Below are positions 1-8,539 of a stretch of DNA of 64,000 nucleotides, in pieces. The notes under the pieces were generated by a model. It had not been told where the DNA came from. It saw only the letters and a program-made list of their open reading frames with translations, and ran no database searches. Position 1 is the stretch's first letter, and each line of letters opens with the position of its first letter. A program made the position numbers and the translations under genes. This DNA comes from Lacrimispora sphenoides JCM 1415 (GTDB lineage: Bacteria; Bacillota; Clostridia; Lachnospirales; Lachnospiraceae), in the NCBI RefSeq assembly GCF_900105615.1, contig NZ_LT630003.1:4838001-4902000 (forward strand), given 5' to 3'.

Positions 1-534
1 TTTGGCCTGGAGGAAAGTTATGGTTGTCTGATCGGAACCTATGCCCGTGATAAAGATGCCATTTCCGCTACGGTCGCTTTGTGTGAGGCTGCAGCCTATT
101 ATAAGACAAAGGGCATGACCCTGTGGGATGCCATGATTGCCATGTATGAAAAATACGGCTATTATAAAGATGCGGTGAAGGCCATCGGCTTAAAAGGCAT
201 TGAGGGTCAGGAAAAGATCCGGGCGATCATGGAGACCATGCGCAGGGAAACGCCAACAGAAGTTGGCGGATATCACGTTCTTTCTGCCAGGGATTATAAG
301 CTTGATACCGTTAAGGATATGAATACCGGAGAAACCAGACCAACCGGACTACCCCAGTCGGATGTACTTTATTACGATCTGACAGAGGATGCATGGCTAT
401 GTGTAAGGCCTTCGGGAACGGAACCCAAGATTAAATTTTACTATGGCGTTAAGGGTGATTCTATGGCGGATGCGGATGAGCGGTCTGCAAAGCTTGGAGA
501 GGCTGTTATGGCTATGGTAGATAAGATGATGTAG
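1..534 (+). CDS. Phosphoglucomutase/phosphomannomutase, C-terminal part
   Basis: The reading frame is open from base 1, so the N-terminus lies outside the window; about 177 residues are visible. The family moves phosphate between C1 and C6 of hexoses, supplying glucose-1-phosphate for sugar nucleotides. Two family signatures are seen: a sugar-binding GLEESYG near the start of the visible part (family form GFEESYG) and the phosphate-binding loop RPSGTEPKIKFYY near the C-terminus. The catalytic serine and metal loop are upstream and cannot be checked. The stop is followed within 20 bp by a terminator hairpin, so this is the last gene of its unit. Glucose versus mannose preference cannot be told from this part. 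Glucose-1-phosphate would feed RfbA encoded at 32.5 kb. Confidence 0.93.
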   Translation, partial: FGLEESYGCLIGTYARDKDAISATVALCEAAAYYKTKGMTLWDAMIAMYEKYGYYKDAVKAIGLKGIEGQEKIRAIMETMRRETPTEVGGYHVLSARDYKLDTVKDMNTGETRPTGLPQSDVLYYDLTEDAWLCVRPSGTEPKIKFYYGVKGDSMADADERSAKLGEAVMAMVDKMM

Positions 535-548
535 GATTTTGACAGAAT

Positions 549-600
549 AAAGACGGAGCCTGGCTAAAAGCCAGACTCCGTCTTTATTCTTATGTTTTTT
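549..600. terminator. Bidirectional intrinsic terminator
   Basis: A hairpin with a stem of about 17 bp (one mismatch) and an AAA loop at 549-585 is followed by a T-rich run to about 602. It sits between two convergent genes and has A/T tracts on both sides, so it can serve both. Confidence 0.85.
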
Positions 601-603
601 TTA

Positions 604-1491
604 TTATGACTTTTTATATTTTTTGGAATATTCTTTTAATTCCCTTAAGGCCTCACCGAACAGCCGGGATGAAGCGGTAGGGTTCCGGCGAAGGATTCCC
701 TTTCGATAAGAGGTCAGTCGTCCGGTCAATTTCTCTTTGGTTTCCGTTAGTGACTGAAGGCGTTCCATTAAGGCGGATTCTTTTAATGCACTGGCAGTTT
801 CGGCCTTTAAAGAGGAAATCTTTCCCATGGTTTCTCCCTTTAAACTGGCAGCCTTCATAATAGTCTCGGTTTTTATGTCGGATACCTTTTGGGCGGTTTC
901 CGCCTTTAACAAGGCCATCTGCACCTGCACCTCATCCAGCTCGGACTTTAGCTTTGTCATGGTTTCCAGGATGCGGCCAAGGTCTAAGGCTTCCTTGGTG
1001 GAGCGTATGGCATCAGTGACAAAAAGGAGGTCAACCATAATCACAAGGATGATGCACGCTGTCCCGTTTAAGCGAAGGACCAGCCATTCTAAGGGACGGT
1101 GAATAACTTCCGTCAGCAAAAGAGTAAGAAATCCCCAGGCGATGGAGTTGGTAAGACAGACATAACCGTTTAAATTAAAGGGATTGCTGCTGTAATCCCA
1201 ATATTTCATCTTAAACAGGCGCTCCATGACATATCCGGTCATGTATTCCAGAGCGGAAGCACCCAGCATACCAAAGAGAAACACCAGGAATAAGTTGCCC
1301 TGGACAGGAATGGACAGCCACAGCATGATAATAGCCCCGCTTCCGTAGAGAGGAAGAAGGGGAAGTCTGAGAAAACCGCGGTTTACAAAATGAAGGCTTC
1401 TTACGGAAACATAAGTGGATTCGATGATCCAGCCAATAAAGCAATAGATGAAGAAAAACAGCAGCCATTGATACCAAGTATATAAATACAT
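604..1491 (-). CDS. CmpB/DUF1113-type membrane protein with C-terminal coiled coil
   Basis: 295 residues. The N-terminal 165 residues hold about five membrane helices and match the family annotated as putative ABC transporter permease (ABC_trans_CmpB, PF06541). Recognisable pieces are the early CFIGWIIES segment, the FVNRGFL segment and an aromatic YWDYS motif. Residues about 165-250 form a charged, Ala/Lys/Glu-rich region with repeated LKxET-type units, probably a cytoplasmic coiled coil. Despite the name, no ABC partner is encoded nearby and no transport function is established for this family, so the role is unknown. The gene stands alone on the minus strand, converging on the phosphohexomutase gene. 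The ATG start opens directly into the first membrane helix. Confidence 0.8.
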   Translation of the reverse strand: MYLYTWYQWLLFFFIYCFIGWIIESTYVSVRSLHFVNRGFLRLPLLPLYGSGAIIMLWLSIPVQGNLFLVFLFGMLGASALEYMTGYVMERLFKMKYWDYSSNPFNLNGYVCLTNSIAWGFLTLLLTEVIHRPLEWLVLRLNGTACIILVIMVDLLFVTDAIRSTKEALDLGRILETMTKLKSELDEVQVQMALLKAETAQKVSDIKTETIMKAASLKGETMGKISSLKAETASALKESALMERLQSLTETKEKLTGRLTSYRKGILRRNPTASSRLFGEALRELKEYSKKYKKS

Positions 1492-1668
1492 AAACTTAAC
1501 CCTTCCATGGAAAATTCTTTTGGGTTTATCATAAACGTTTTTGACTTTTTTTGCAACCTTTGCTTGCCTTAATTGCTTCTGTCATGTAGAATTATGATGT
1601 TTCGTATTTAGAATAGTGAAAAGCCGGCGAAAAGCCAAAGTAAACCGTAATAATAAAGGAGTTTTTCA

Positions 1669-3225
1669 ATGAGCATATTAAACGTAGAACATCTGACCCA
1701 TGGATTCGGGGACCGTGCCATCTTTCAGGATGTATCCTTCCGTCTTTTAAAGGGAGAGCATATCGGCCTGATCGGAGCCAACGGGGAAGGTAAATCCACA
1801 TTTATGAATATAATAACCGGAACATTACAGCCGGATGAAGGTAAGGTTGAGTGGGCGAAACGGGTCCGCGTGGGTTATCTGGACCAGCATACGGTGCTGG
1901 ATAAGGGGATGACCATCCGGGATGTATTAAAAGGCGCTTTTGCGTTCCTGTTTCAGATGGAAGAACAGATGAATGAGATCTGTGACAAAATGGGAGAGGC
2001 AGATGAGGAAACCATGGCCTCCATGATGGAGGAACTTGGAACCATTCAGGACCTTCTCATGGCCCATGACTTTTATATTATTGATTCAAAGGTGGAGGAA
2101 GTGGCCAGGGCCTTGGGATTAAGCGACATGGGCCTGGATAAGGACGTGACGGAATTAAGCGGAGGCCAGAGGACTAAAATCCTTTTAGGAAAGCTTTTAC
2201 TTGAGAAGCCGGATATCCTTCTCCTTGATGAGCCTACGAATTATCTGGACGTACAGCATATTGAATGGCTGAAGCGGTATCTCCAGGAGTATGAAAATGC
2301 ATTTATCCTCATATCCCATGATATCCCATTCTTAAACAGCGTGGTAAACATCATCTATCATATGGAGAACCAAAGCCTGGATCGTTATGTGGGCGACTAT
2401 GAAAAGTTTCAGGAAGTATATGCGGTGAAGCGGGCGCAATTAGAGGCGGCTTATAAGCGGCAGCAGCAGGAGATTGCGGAGCTGGAGGATTTTGTAGCCC
2501 GTAATAAGGCCCGGGTGTCCACCAGGAACATGGCCATGTCCAGACAAAAAAAGCTGGATAAGATGGATGTCATTGAGCTTTCAAGAGTTAAGCCAAAGCC
2601 GGAGTTTCATTTTATGGAAGCCCGCACAGCCGGAAAATATATCATTGAGACTACGGATATGGTCATAGGTTATGAGGAGCCTTTGTCAAGCCCCTTAAAT
2701 CTTTCCATGGAGCGCGGGGAAAAGGTGGTGCTGGTAGGTGCAAACGGTATTGGAAAGACCACCCTGTTAAAGAGCATCCTGGGGCTTATACCGTCCTTAG
2801 GTGGAAGTGTGGAGCTTGGAGATTACCTTTCCATTGGATACTTTGAACAGGAGATGACTCCTGGCAATACCACCACCTGCATCGAAGAGATCTGGAAAGA
2901 GTTTCCTTCCTATACCCAGTACCAGGTCCGGTCGGCTCTTGCCAAATGCGGTCTGACTACTAAGCACATTGAGAGTCAGGTGCGGGTGCTGAGCGGCGGA
3001 GAGCAGGCAAAGGTAAGGTTATGCAAGCTCATTAACCGGGAAACCAATGTACTTCTTTTGGATGAGCCTACCAACCATCTGGATGTGGAGGCAAAGGAAG
3101 AACTTAAGAGAGCTTTAAAGGAGTATAAGGGAAGTATTCTCCTGATATGCCATGAACCGGAATTCTACGATGGAATTGCCACCAGAATACTGGACTGCAG
3201 GGAATGGGCGCTTAAATTATCTTAA
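1669..3225 (+). CDS. ABC-F family ATPase
   Basis: 518 residues with two ABC ATPase domains and no membrane segment, the architecture of ABC-F proteins that act on the ribosome. Domain 1 has Walker A GANGEGKST (about residue 38), signature LSGGQ (about 163) and LLLDEPTN. Domain 2 has GANGIGKTT (about 358), LSGGEQ (about 441) and LLLDEPTNHLD. Between them is a charged alpha-helical linker rich in Lys/Arg/Gln (about residues 245-300), the element that reaches into the ribosomal E/P-site region. Both catalytic Glu residues are present. An AAAGGAG-type site precedes the ATG. It stands alone. ABC-F proteins include housekeeping translation factors and antibiotic-resistance proteins; nothing here assigns it to a resistance class. 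Confidence 0.92.
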   Translation: MSILNVEHLTHGFGDRAIFQDVSFRLLKGEHIGLIGANGEGKSTFMNIITGTLQPDEGKVEWAKRVRVGYLDQHTVLDKGMTIRDVLKGAFAFLFQMEEQMNEICDKMGEADEETMASMMEELGTIQDLLMAHDFYIIDSKVEEVARALGLSDMGLDKDVTELSGGQRTKILLGKLLLEKPDILLLDEPTNYLDVQHIEWLKRYLQEYENAFILISHDIPFLNSVVNIIYHMENQSLDRYVGDYEKFQEVYAVKRAQLEAAYKRQQQEIAELEDFVARNKARVSTRNMAMSRQKKLDKMDVIELSRVKPKPEFHFMEARTAGKYIIETTDMVIGYEEPLSSPLNLSMERGEKVVLVGANGIGKTTLLKSILGLIPSLGGSVELGDYLSIGYFEQEMTPGNTTTCIEEIWKEFPSYTQYQVRSALAKCGLTTKHIESQVRVLSGGEQAKVRLCKLINRETNVLLLDEPTNHLDVEAKEELKRALKEYKGSILLICHEPEFYDGIATRILDCREWALKLS

Positions 3226-3451
3226 TATTATCTTAATTAAGAAAAAGTTGGGCTAGATGGCACATATTATTATTTGGATTGAATGATAAGAATGACAGTA
3301 AGAGAGGATACTGGATGGTGTCCTCTTTTGACTTTTTAGCAAGTTTATCAGTTCTTGAAAGTGATAAAATCTAAAATTTCAGAATTTTGACAGATATAGA
3401 TGCGCTTGGGCCTCGCAGAGTGCTTCTTGGCTCAGATGAGTTAAAAAGAAC

Positions 3452-3553
3452 CTAACCAAAAAGAATCTAACCAAAAAAAATCTACCAAAAAGAATCTAAC
3501 CAAAAAGAATCTAACCAAAAAAACTAACCAAAATAAATCTAACCAGAATAAAT
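3452..3553. repeat. Degenerate 15-bp tandem repeat array
   Basis: About seven consecutive imperfect copies of CTAACCAAAAAGAAT lie in the 704-bp gap between the ABC-F gene and mreB. Individual copies vary by A-run length and single substitutions. No open frame or start site goes with them. The array begins just beyond the terminator of the minus-strand RNA candidate at 3579-3723. Confidence 0.75.
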
Positions 3554-3578
3554 CGAAATGTTGGAACATAATTGGAAT

Positions 3579-3723
3579 AAAAAAAACGCTTCCAGTAAGA
3601 AGCGGGTAATGAATTCTTTAGGGGGGCCGGACGGCTCTCGCCGTCCGGTATGAGTATGAAAAAGCTTTGTGATTTCAAGTAAGTTACTTGAAACAAAAGG
3701 CCCGTTATCCTTTCAGATAACGT
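3579..3723 (-). ncRNA. Candidate small RNA with four hairpins (unrecognised)
   Basis: On the minus strand a perfect TATAAT (plus-strand 3730-3735) is followed about 7 nt later by a run of hairpins. These are a 7-bp stem at 3703-3722 at the very 5' end; a 9-10 bp stem at 3673-3693; a 9-bp GC-rich stem with a 4-nt GAGA loop at 3627-3648; and a 6-bp stem at 3587-3604 followed by eight U, an intrinsic terminator. Between the third and fourth hairpins is an unpaired C6 tract (3621-3626) that could pair with G-rich ribosome binding sites. No convincing protein is encoded on either strand. The -35 region is poor. Not matched by eye to 6S, SRP, tmRNA or a riboswitch class. Confidence 0.6.
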
Positions 3724-3829
3724 AATACTATTATACGTAGAAAATGTGACTAAAATGTGTACCATATATTAAAAAAAAATAAACATAATAAAAATTAAAA
3801 AAAACCTTTAAAATCCTAGGGTTATTGTA

Positions 3830-3835
3830 TATAAT
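3830..3835 (+). promoter_or_regulatory. Probable -10 box of the mreB promoter
   Basis: A perfect TATAAT lies 94 bp upstream of the mreB start in an AT-rich stretch. No good -35 hexamer is seen at 16-18 bp, so the assignment rests on the -10 alone. Confidence 0.4.
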
Positions 3836-3929
3836 AAGATAGAAACTGTGACTTCATTTACGAATTAGGCATAATTTTGAAGATAAAAGTAACCCTGGGA
3901 ACAGGATTCAGCGAACAGGAGGAATCATA

Positions 3930-4934
3930 ATGATGATGTCCAATGATATTGGAATTGATTTAGGTACAGCAAGCATACTGGTCTATATCAAGGGAAAGGG
4001 AGTTGTATTAAAAGAACCTTCCGTTGTAGCCATTGACCGTGATACTAATAAAATCAAAGCAATTGGAGAGGAAGCCAGACTGATGATCGGAAGAACGCCA
4101 GGCAACATTGTGGCAGTAAGGCCTCTTCGTCAAGGCGTTATTTCTGATTATACCGTAACAGAAAAGATGCTTAAATATTTTATCAACAAGGCGGTTGGTA
4201 AAAGAACGCTGAGAAAACCAAGAATCAGTGTGTGCATTCCAAGCGGAGCCACTGAGGTGGAGAAAAAAGCGGTAGAGGATGCCACCTATCAGGCAGGAGC
4301 CAGAGAGGTAGCAATCATAGAGGAGCCGGTTGCAGCAGCGATTGGTGCTGGAATCGACATTGCAAAGGCCTGCGGCAATATGATCGTTGATATAGGAGGG
4401 GGAACCTCTGATATTGCAGTTATTTCTCTTGGAGGTACGGTAGTTAGCACCTCCATAAAGGTAGCAGGAGATGATTTTGATGAAGCCCTTGTCCGTTACA
4501 TGCGTAAGAAACATAACCTTTTGATCGGTGAGAGAACGGCTGAGGAAATCAAAATCAACATCGGTGCAGCATACAGAAGGCCGGAGGTCTTAACCATGGA
4601 GGTTCGCGGGCGTAACCTTGTTACCGGTCTGCCAAAGACCATTGTGGTAACTTCGGACGAGACTCTGGATGCCTTAAAAGAACCGGCCATGCAGATCGTA
4701 GACGCGGTACACAACGTGTTGGAGCGTACTCCACCGGAACTGGCAGCCGATATTTTTGACAGGGGAATCGTGCTTACCGGAGGCGGCTCTCTCTTAAGCG
4801 GTCTGGATGCCTTAATTGAGGAGAAGACCGGAATCACAACGATGATAGCAGAGGACCCGCTCACTGCTGTAGCCATTGGAACAGGAAAATTTATTGAATT
4901 CATGCATGGCGGAGATAATAAAACAGAATTTTAA
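3930..4934 (+). CDS. mreB: Rod-shape-determining actin homologue MreB/Mbl
   Basis: 334 residues, the usual MreB length. This bacterial actin polymerises under the membrane and guides lateral wall synthesis. Seen are the phosphate-1 motif DIGIDLGTAS near the N-terminus, IPSGATEVEKKA, the phosphate-2 motif DIGGGTSDIA and the adenosine motif TGGGSLLSG. The start is one of three consecutive ATGs (3930, 3933, 3936); AGGAGG at 3917-3922 fits 3930 best. mreC and mreD do not follow; the next gene is recD2, so this is a stand-alone paralogue of the kind often called Mbl. MreB and Mbl cannot be separated by eye. It is preceded by a long non-coding region holding a divergent RNA candidate. Confidence 0.93.
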   Translation: MMMSNDIGIDLGTASILVYIKGKGVVLKEPSVVAIDRDTNKIKAIGEEARLMIGRTPGNIVAVRPLRQGVISDYTVTEKMLKYFINKAVGKRTLRKPRISVCIPSGATEVEKKAVEDATYQAGAREVAIIEEPVAAAIGAGIDIAKACGNMIVDIGGGTSDIAVISLGGTVVSTSIKVAGDDFDEALVRYMRKKHNLLIGERTAEEIKINIGAAYRRPEVLTMEVRGRNLVTGLPKTIVVTSDETLDALKEPAMQIVDAVHNVLERTPPELAADIFDRGIVLTGGGSLLSGLDALIEEKTGITTMIAEDPLTAVAIGTGKFIEFMHGGDNKTEF

Positions 4935-5111
4935 CCAGAAGACAGGCTGATAGAAATATCGGTCCTGCCTATGGTTGACAGGACTGCTTTAGAACGACCC
5001 TGGCGGCATCGCAAGATTCCGGCGGGGCTGGTTTTGCGGCAGTCCGCTTGTATTTGTGCGTACAACGAGCCGGGTGGAGATGTTTATTCTTCATTCGGCG
5101 TCTGACGCGAT

Positions 5112-5148
5112 AACGATAAGAAACCTGTAAAGCGCGTTTCTTATCGTT
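5112..5148 (+). promoter_or_regulatory. Hairpin immediately upstream of the recD2 ribosome binding site
   Basis: A perfect 13-bp inverted repeat (5112-5124 with 5136-5148, 11-nt loop) ends 3-4 nt before the GGGAGGAGC ribosome binding site of recD2. There is no U-run after it, so it is not a classic terminator. It may affect mRNA stability or ribosome access. Confidence 0.45.
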
Positions 5149-5161
5149 TACGGGAGGAGCC

Positions 5162-7387
5162 ATGGCAACAGTCTGCGGATTTGTAGAGAAAATTAAATAC
5201 AGGAACGAGGACAACGGCTACACTGTACTGAGTCTTGTGGATGCTGGAGAAGAGTATACCCTTGTGGGAAGTTTCCATTACATAAGCGAGGGCGAAATGA
5301 TTGAAGCCGTAGGATCCATGACCGAGCATCCGGTTTATGGGGAACAGATGACCGTAGAGAGCTATGAGATCAAGGCCCCGGAGGATACTGCGGCTATGGA
5401 ACGGTACCTGGGATCAGGAGCCATCAAGGGTATCGGGGCAGCTCTGGCCTCCAGGATCGTCCGCCGCTTTAAAGCTGATACATTCCGTGTCATGGAAGAG
5501 GAGCCGGAACGGCTTTCTGAAGTAAAAGGAGTCAGCGAAAAGATGGCGATGTCTATTTCTCAGCAGGTAGAGGAGAAAAAGGAGATGCGCCAGGCCATGA
5601 TGTTCCTTCAGGAGTATGGAATTACCATGAATCTGGCGGTAAAGATCTATCAGGAGTATGGACCCAGGCTTTACAGCGTGTTAAAGGAGAACCCTTACCA
5701 GCTGGCGGATGACATTCCTGGCGTAGGATTTAAAATGGCGGATGAAATTGCCAGAAAAGCAGGGATTTTCACAGATTCGGATTTCCGTATCAAATGCGGC
5801 GTGCTGTACATCCTTTTACAGGCTACGGCAAACGGTCATACCTATCTGCCAGAGGAAGAGCTTTTGTCCCAGGCCTCGGAGCTTCTTAAAATAGAGCCTT
5901 CTTTTATAGAAAAGCATCTGATGGATATGCAGCTGGATAAACGGCTTGTCATCCGGGAGCTGGAAGGAAAACGGATTGTTTACGCTTCCCTGTATTATTA
6001 CATGGAACTGAATGTGGCAAAGATGCTTCATGACTTAAATATCAGGGGGCGGATGCCGGAAGAGGAGATCCAGACCCAGCTTCTTAAGCTTCAAAAGGAA
6101 GAGCAGATTGAGCTGGACGAAAAACAGGTTCAGGCAGTGGTGGAAGCAGTAAACAGCGGACTTCTTATCATCACCGGTGGTCCGGGTACCGGTAAGACGA
6201 CCACCATCAACACGATCATACGGTTCTTTGAAAGCCAGGAGATGGAAATTCTCCTGGCGGCTCCTACCGGCAGGGCAGCAAAGAGGATGACGGAAGCCAC
6301 CGGATATGAGGCGAGGACCATCCATCGGCTCCTGGAGCTGACTGGGGTCCCGGGAGATGACCGGTCTCTGGGGATGCATTTTGAAAGAAATGAGGAAAAT
6401 CCTCTGGATGCCGACGCAGTGATCATTGATGAGACCTCCATGGTGGATATCCATTTGATGCAGTCTCTGCTAAAAGCAATTAATCCGGGGACAAGGCTAA
6501 TCCTTGTAGGGGATGTGAATCAGCTTCCCAGCGTTGGCCCTGGTAACGTACTTCGGGATATGATTGATTCCGGAAGCTTTAACGTAGTTATGCTCACTAA
6601 GATTTTCCGTCAGGCAACCCAAAGCGATATTGTGGTCAATGCCCATAAGATCAACAGGGGAGAGCAGGTCCCTCTGGGAAAAAAGAGCAATGATTTTCTC
6701 TTCATAAAGAGAGAGGACCCCAATTCGATCATCAATGCCATGATCACCTTGGTTCAGGACAAACTGCCCGGTTATGTTCATGCTAAGACCTATGATATTC
6801 AGATCATGACGCCAATGAGAAAAGGCGCCATCGGTGTGGAACGGTTAAATACCATTTTACAGGAATATTTAAATCCCCCTGGAGAAGGAAAAGCTGAAAA
6901 GGAAACGACCGGAGTCACTTACCGGGTAGGCGATAAGGTCATGCAGATCAAGAATAATTATAACATTGAGTGGGAGGTCCGTAACAAGTATGGGATTCCT
7001 ATGGACAAGGGCACCGGTGTTTACAATGGGGATATGGGAATTGTCCGGGAAATCAATGCCTTTGCAGAGCTGGTAACCGTGGAATTCGACGAAAGGCGCA
7101 TGGTGGAATACAGCTTTAAACAGCTGGAAGAACTGGAGCTTGCCTATGCCATTACCATTCACAAGTCTCAGGGAAGCGAATACCCGGCAGTGGTCATTCC
7201 CGTTTTTTCCGGTCCAAGGATGTTAATGACCAGGAACTTAATTTACACAGCGGTGACTCGTGCAAAATCTTGTGTCTGCCTGGTGGGAATGCCGGAAATC
7301 TTCGGAGATATGGTGAATAATGAAATGGAGCAGAGGAGATATTCGGGATTAAAGGACCGGATCTGCGAAATCAGTAAGTTAAATTAA
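5162..7387 (+). CDS. recD2: SF1B DNA helicase RecD2
   Basis: 741 residues, typical of RecD2, the RecBCD-independent 5'-3' helicase that acts in DNA repair and replication restart. The N-terminus has an OB-like domain and helix-hairpin-helix motifs (IKGIGAALASRIV about residue 90; KGVSEKMA about 125). The motor has Walker A GGPGTGKTTT (about 338), Walker B IIDETSM (about 420), QLPSVGPG, and the C-terminal motif ITIHKSQGSEY (about 664) followed by YTAVTRAK. All expected helicase motifs are intact. The ATG follows a strong GGGAGGAG site. It is transcribed in the direction of mreB with a 227-bp gap. A weak hairpin with a T-run just after the stop (about 7390-7423) may end transcription. Confidence 0.95.
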   Translation: MATVCGFVEKIKYRNEDNGYTVLSLVDAGEEYTLVGSFHYISEGEMIEAVGSMTEHPVYGEQMTVESYEIKAPEDTAAMERYLGSGAIKGIGAALASRIVRRFKADTFRVMEEEPERLSEVKGVSEKMAMSISQQVEEKKEMRQAMMFLQEYGITMNLAVKIYQEYGPRLYSVLKENPYQLADDIPGVGFKMADEIARKAGIFTDSDFRIKCGVLYILLQATANGHTYLPEEELLSQASELLKIEPSFIEKHLMDMQLDKRLVIRELEGKRIVYASLYYYMELNVAKMLHDLNIRGRMPEEEIQTQLLKLQKEEQIELDEKQVQAVVEAVNSGLLIITGGPGTGKTTTINTIIRFFESQEMEILLAAPTGRAAKRMTEATGYEARTIHRLLELTGVPGDDRSLGMHFERNEENPLDADAVIIDETSMVDIHLMQSLLKAINPGTRLILVGDVNQLPSVGPGNVLRDMIDSGSFNVVMLTKIFRQATQSDIVVNAHKINRGEQVPLGKKSNDFLFIKREDPNSIINAMITLVQDKLPGYVHAKTYDIQIMTPMRKGAIGVERLNTILQEYLNPPGEGKAEKETTGVTYRVGDKVMQIKNNYNIEWEVRNKYGIPMDKGTGVYNGDMGIVREINAFAELVTVEFDERRMVEYSFKQLEELELAYAITIHKSQGSEYPAVVIPVFSGPRMLMTRNLIYTAVTRAKSCVCLVGMPEIFGDMVNNEMEQRRYSGLKDRICEISKLN

Positions 7388-7544
7388 ATGAGAGAAAGAT
7401 GCTATGTGTGTTTTTCTCTTTATCGCAGTGGCTGCCGGGGGAATATGTATGCATGTTTGTTCGGCCTGCCACTTGCGTAAATTCTTTGGTCAGACAGGCT
7501 TTGTGCGAGGCGTCTATCTTATGATCTTTTATTTTTTTAAATTT

Positions 7545-7745
7545 CTGTTTTAAAATTCTGTATTTCTGTTTTTAATTTCTGTATTTCTGTTCTTAATTTT
7601 AGTTTCCAATTACTGTTTTTAATTACTGTTTTCAATTACTGTTTCCAATTGATGTTTTCAATTTCTATTTTAATTACTGTTTTCAATTTTTATTTATTTT
7701 CTAGCTTAATTTTACTTTTTAATTCTTTTCTTTAATTCAATCTTT
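7545..7745. repeat. T-rich degenerate tandem repeat region
   Basis: The 390-bp gap between recD2 and comF is mostly low-complexity sequence built from variants of a 12-13 bp unit such as AATTACTGTTTTC or AATTTCTGTATTT, with about a dozen imperfect copies. No start codon with a ribosome binding site or conserved frame was seen in it. It ends directly before the comF ribosome binding site. Confidence 0.65.
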
Positions 7746-7777
7746 AATTCTATTCTTTTTAAGGAGAATCTTATAAT

Positions 7778-8488
7778 ATGTACCCTTCATATTTTGTTGA
7801 TCTGCTATTTCCCAGACGATGCCCAGTCTGTGACGAAATCGTTATGCCAAAAGGCGGGCTGATTTGCCCGGAATGTGTGAAAAAACTATCATTTGTCAAG
7901 AATCCAGTCTGTAAAAGATGTGGGAAGGAGGTCATAAGTACTGATATAGAGTACTGCTTTGACTGTGTCAGGCATAAGCGTACCTTTGAGTATGGCAGGG
8001 CCCTTTTGAATTATGATGAAACTGCCGGAAGCTCAATGGCGAAAATAAAATATAAGAATAAGCGGGAATACCTGGATTTTTATGAGGAAGCCATCTATGC
8101 TCGGTATGGGAAACTGATCCGCCGCATGGAGGCAGACGTCCTTGTTCCTGTTCCCGTCCATCCTTCCAGGAAAAAGGAGAGGGGGTTTAATCAAGCGGAG
8201 ATTTTGGCTCGTAGGATTGGAGAACATCTTGGACTCGCTGTTTGTCCCTCAATGCTGGTAAGAAATAAAAAAACCATGCCCCAAAAGGGGCTTGATCCTG
8301 CGGGGAGGCTTAAGAATCTGGAGGAGGCATTTTCAGCAGGAAATATGATAGAAGGGGTGGAGGGGGTCATTTTAGTGGATGATATTTATACCACGGGGAG
8401 CACCATAGAAGCCTGTACACGAGCTCTGAAAAAGGCTGGAATAAAAAGGGTTTATTTTCTTGCAATTTGTATTGGACGAGGACAGTAG
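7778..8488 (+). CDS. comF: ComF-family phosphoribosyltransferase-like protein
   Basis: 236 residues. The N-terminus carries a zinc-ribbon-like set of Cys pairs (CPVC, CPEC, CKRC, CFDC within about the first 70 residues). The C-terminal half is a type I phosphoribosyltransferase fold with the PRPP loop VILVDDIYTTGST at about residues 197-209. ComF works with ComFA in natural transformation and DNA uptake in Firmicutes; homologues occur widely in non-competent species. AAGGAG sits at a good distance from the ATG. No comFA is adjacent. The next gene (GNAT) starts 51 bp downstream and may be co-transcribed. Function beyond the family name is inference. Confidence 0.9.
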   Translation: MYPSYFVDLLFPRRCPVCDEIVMPKGGLICPECVKKLSFVKNPVCKRCGKEVISTDIEYCFDCVRHKRTFEYGRALLNYDETAGSSMAKIKYKNKREYLDFYEEAIYARYGKLIRRMEADVLVPVPVHPSRKKERGFNQAEILARRIGEHLGLAVCPSMLVRNKKTMPQKGLDPAGRLKNLEEAFSAGNMIEGVEGVILVDDIYTTGSTIEACTRALKKAGIKRVYFLAICIGRGQ

Positions 8489-8539
8489 TTTGATGTATGA
8501 TACATTTGTTAAGTCCAATCATACCCAGGAGGAAATAAT

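Noticed and set aside
3452..3553. Possible CRISPR array
   Set aside because: The 15-bp units are directly adjacent with no spacers, and no cas gene is present.
3511..3765. 84-residue minus-strand frame over the small RNA
   Set aside because: It spans the hairpins and terminator, has no ribosome binding site, and its composition follows the repeats.
4969..5214. Minus-strand frame between mreB and recD2
   Set aside because: It overlaps the recD2 start and upstream hairpin, has no ribosome binding site and no domain.
6035..6454. Long open frames on the strand opposite recD2
   Set aside because: They are shadows of a strongly conserved helicase gene and have no ribosome binding sites.
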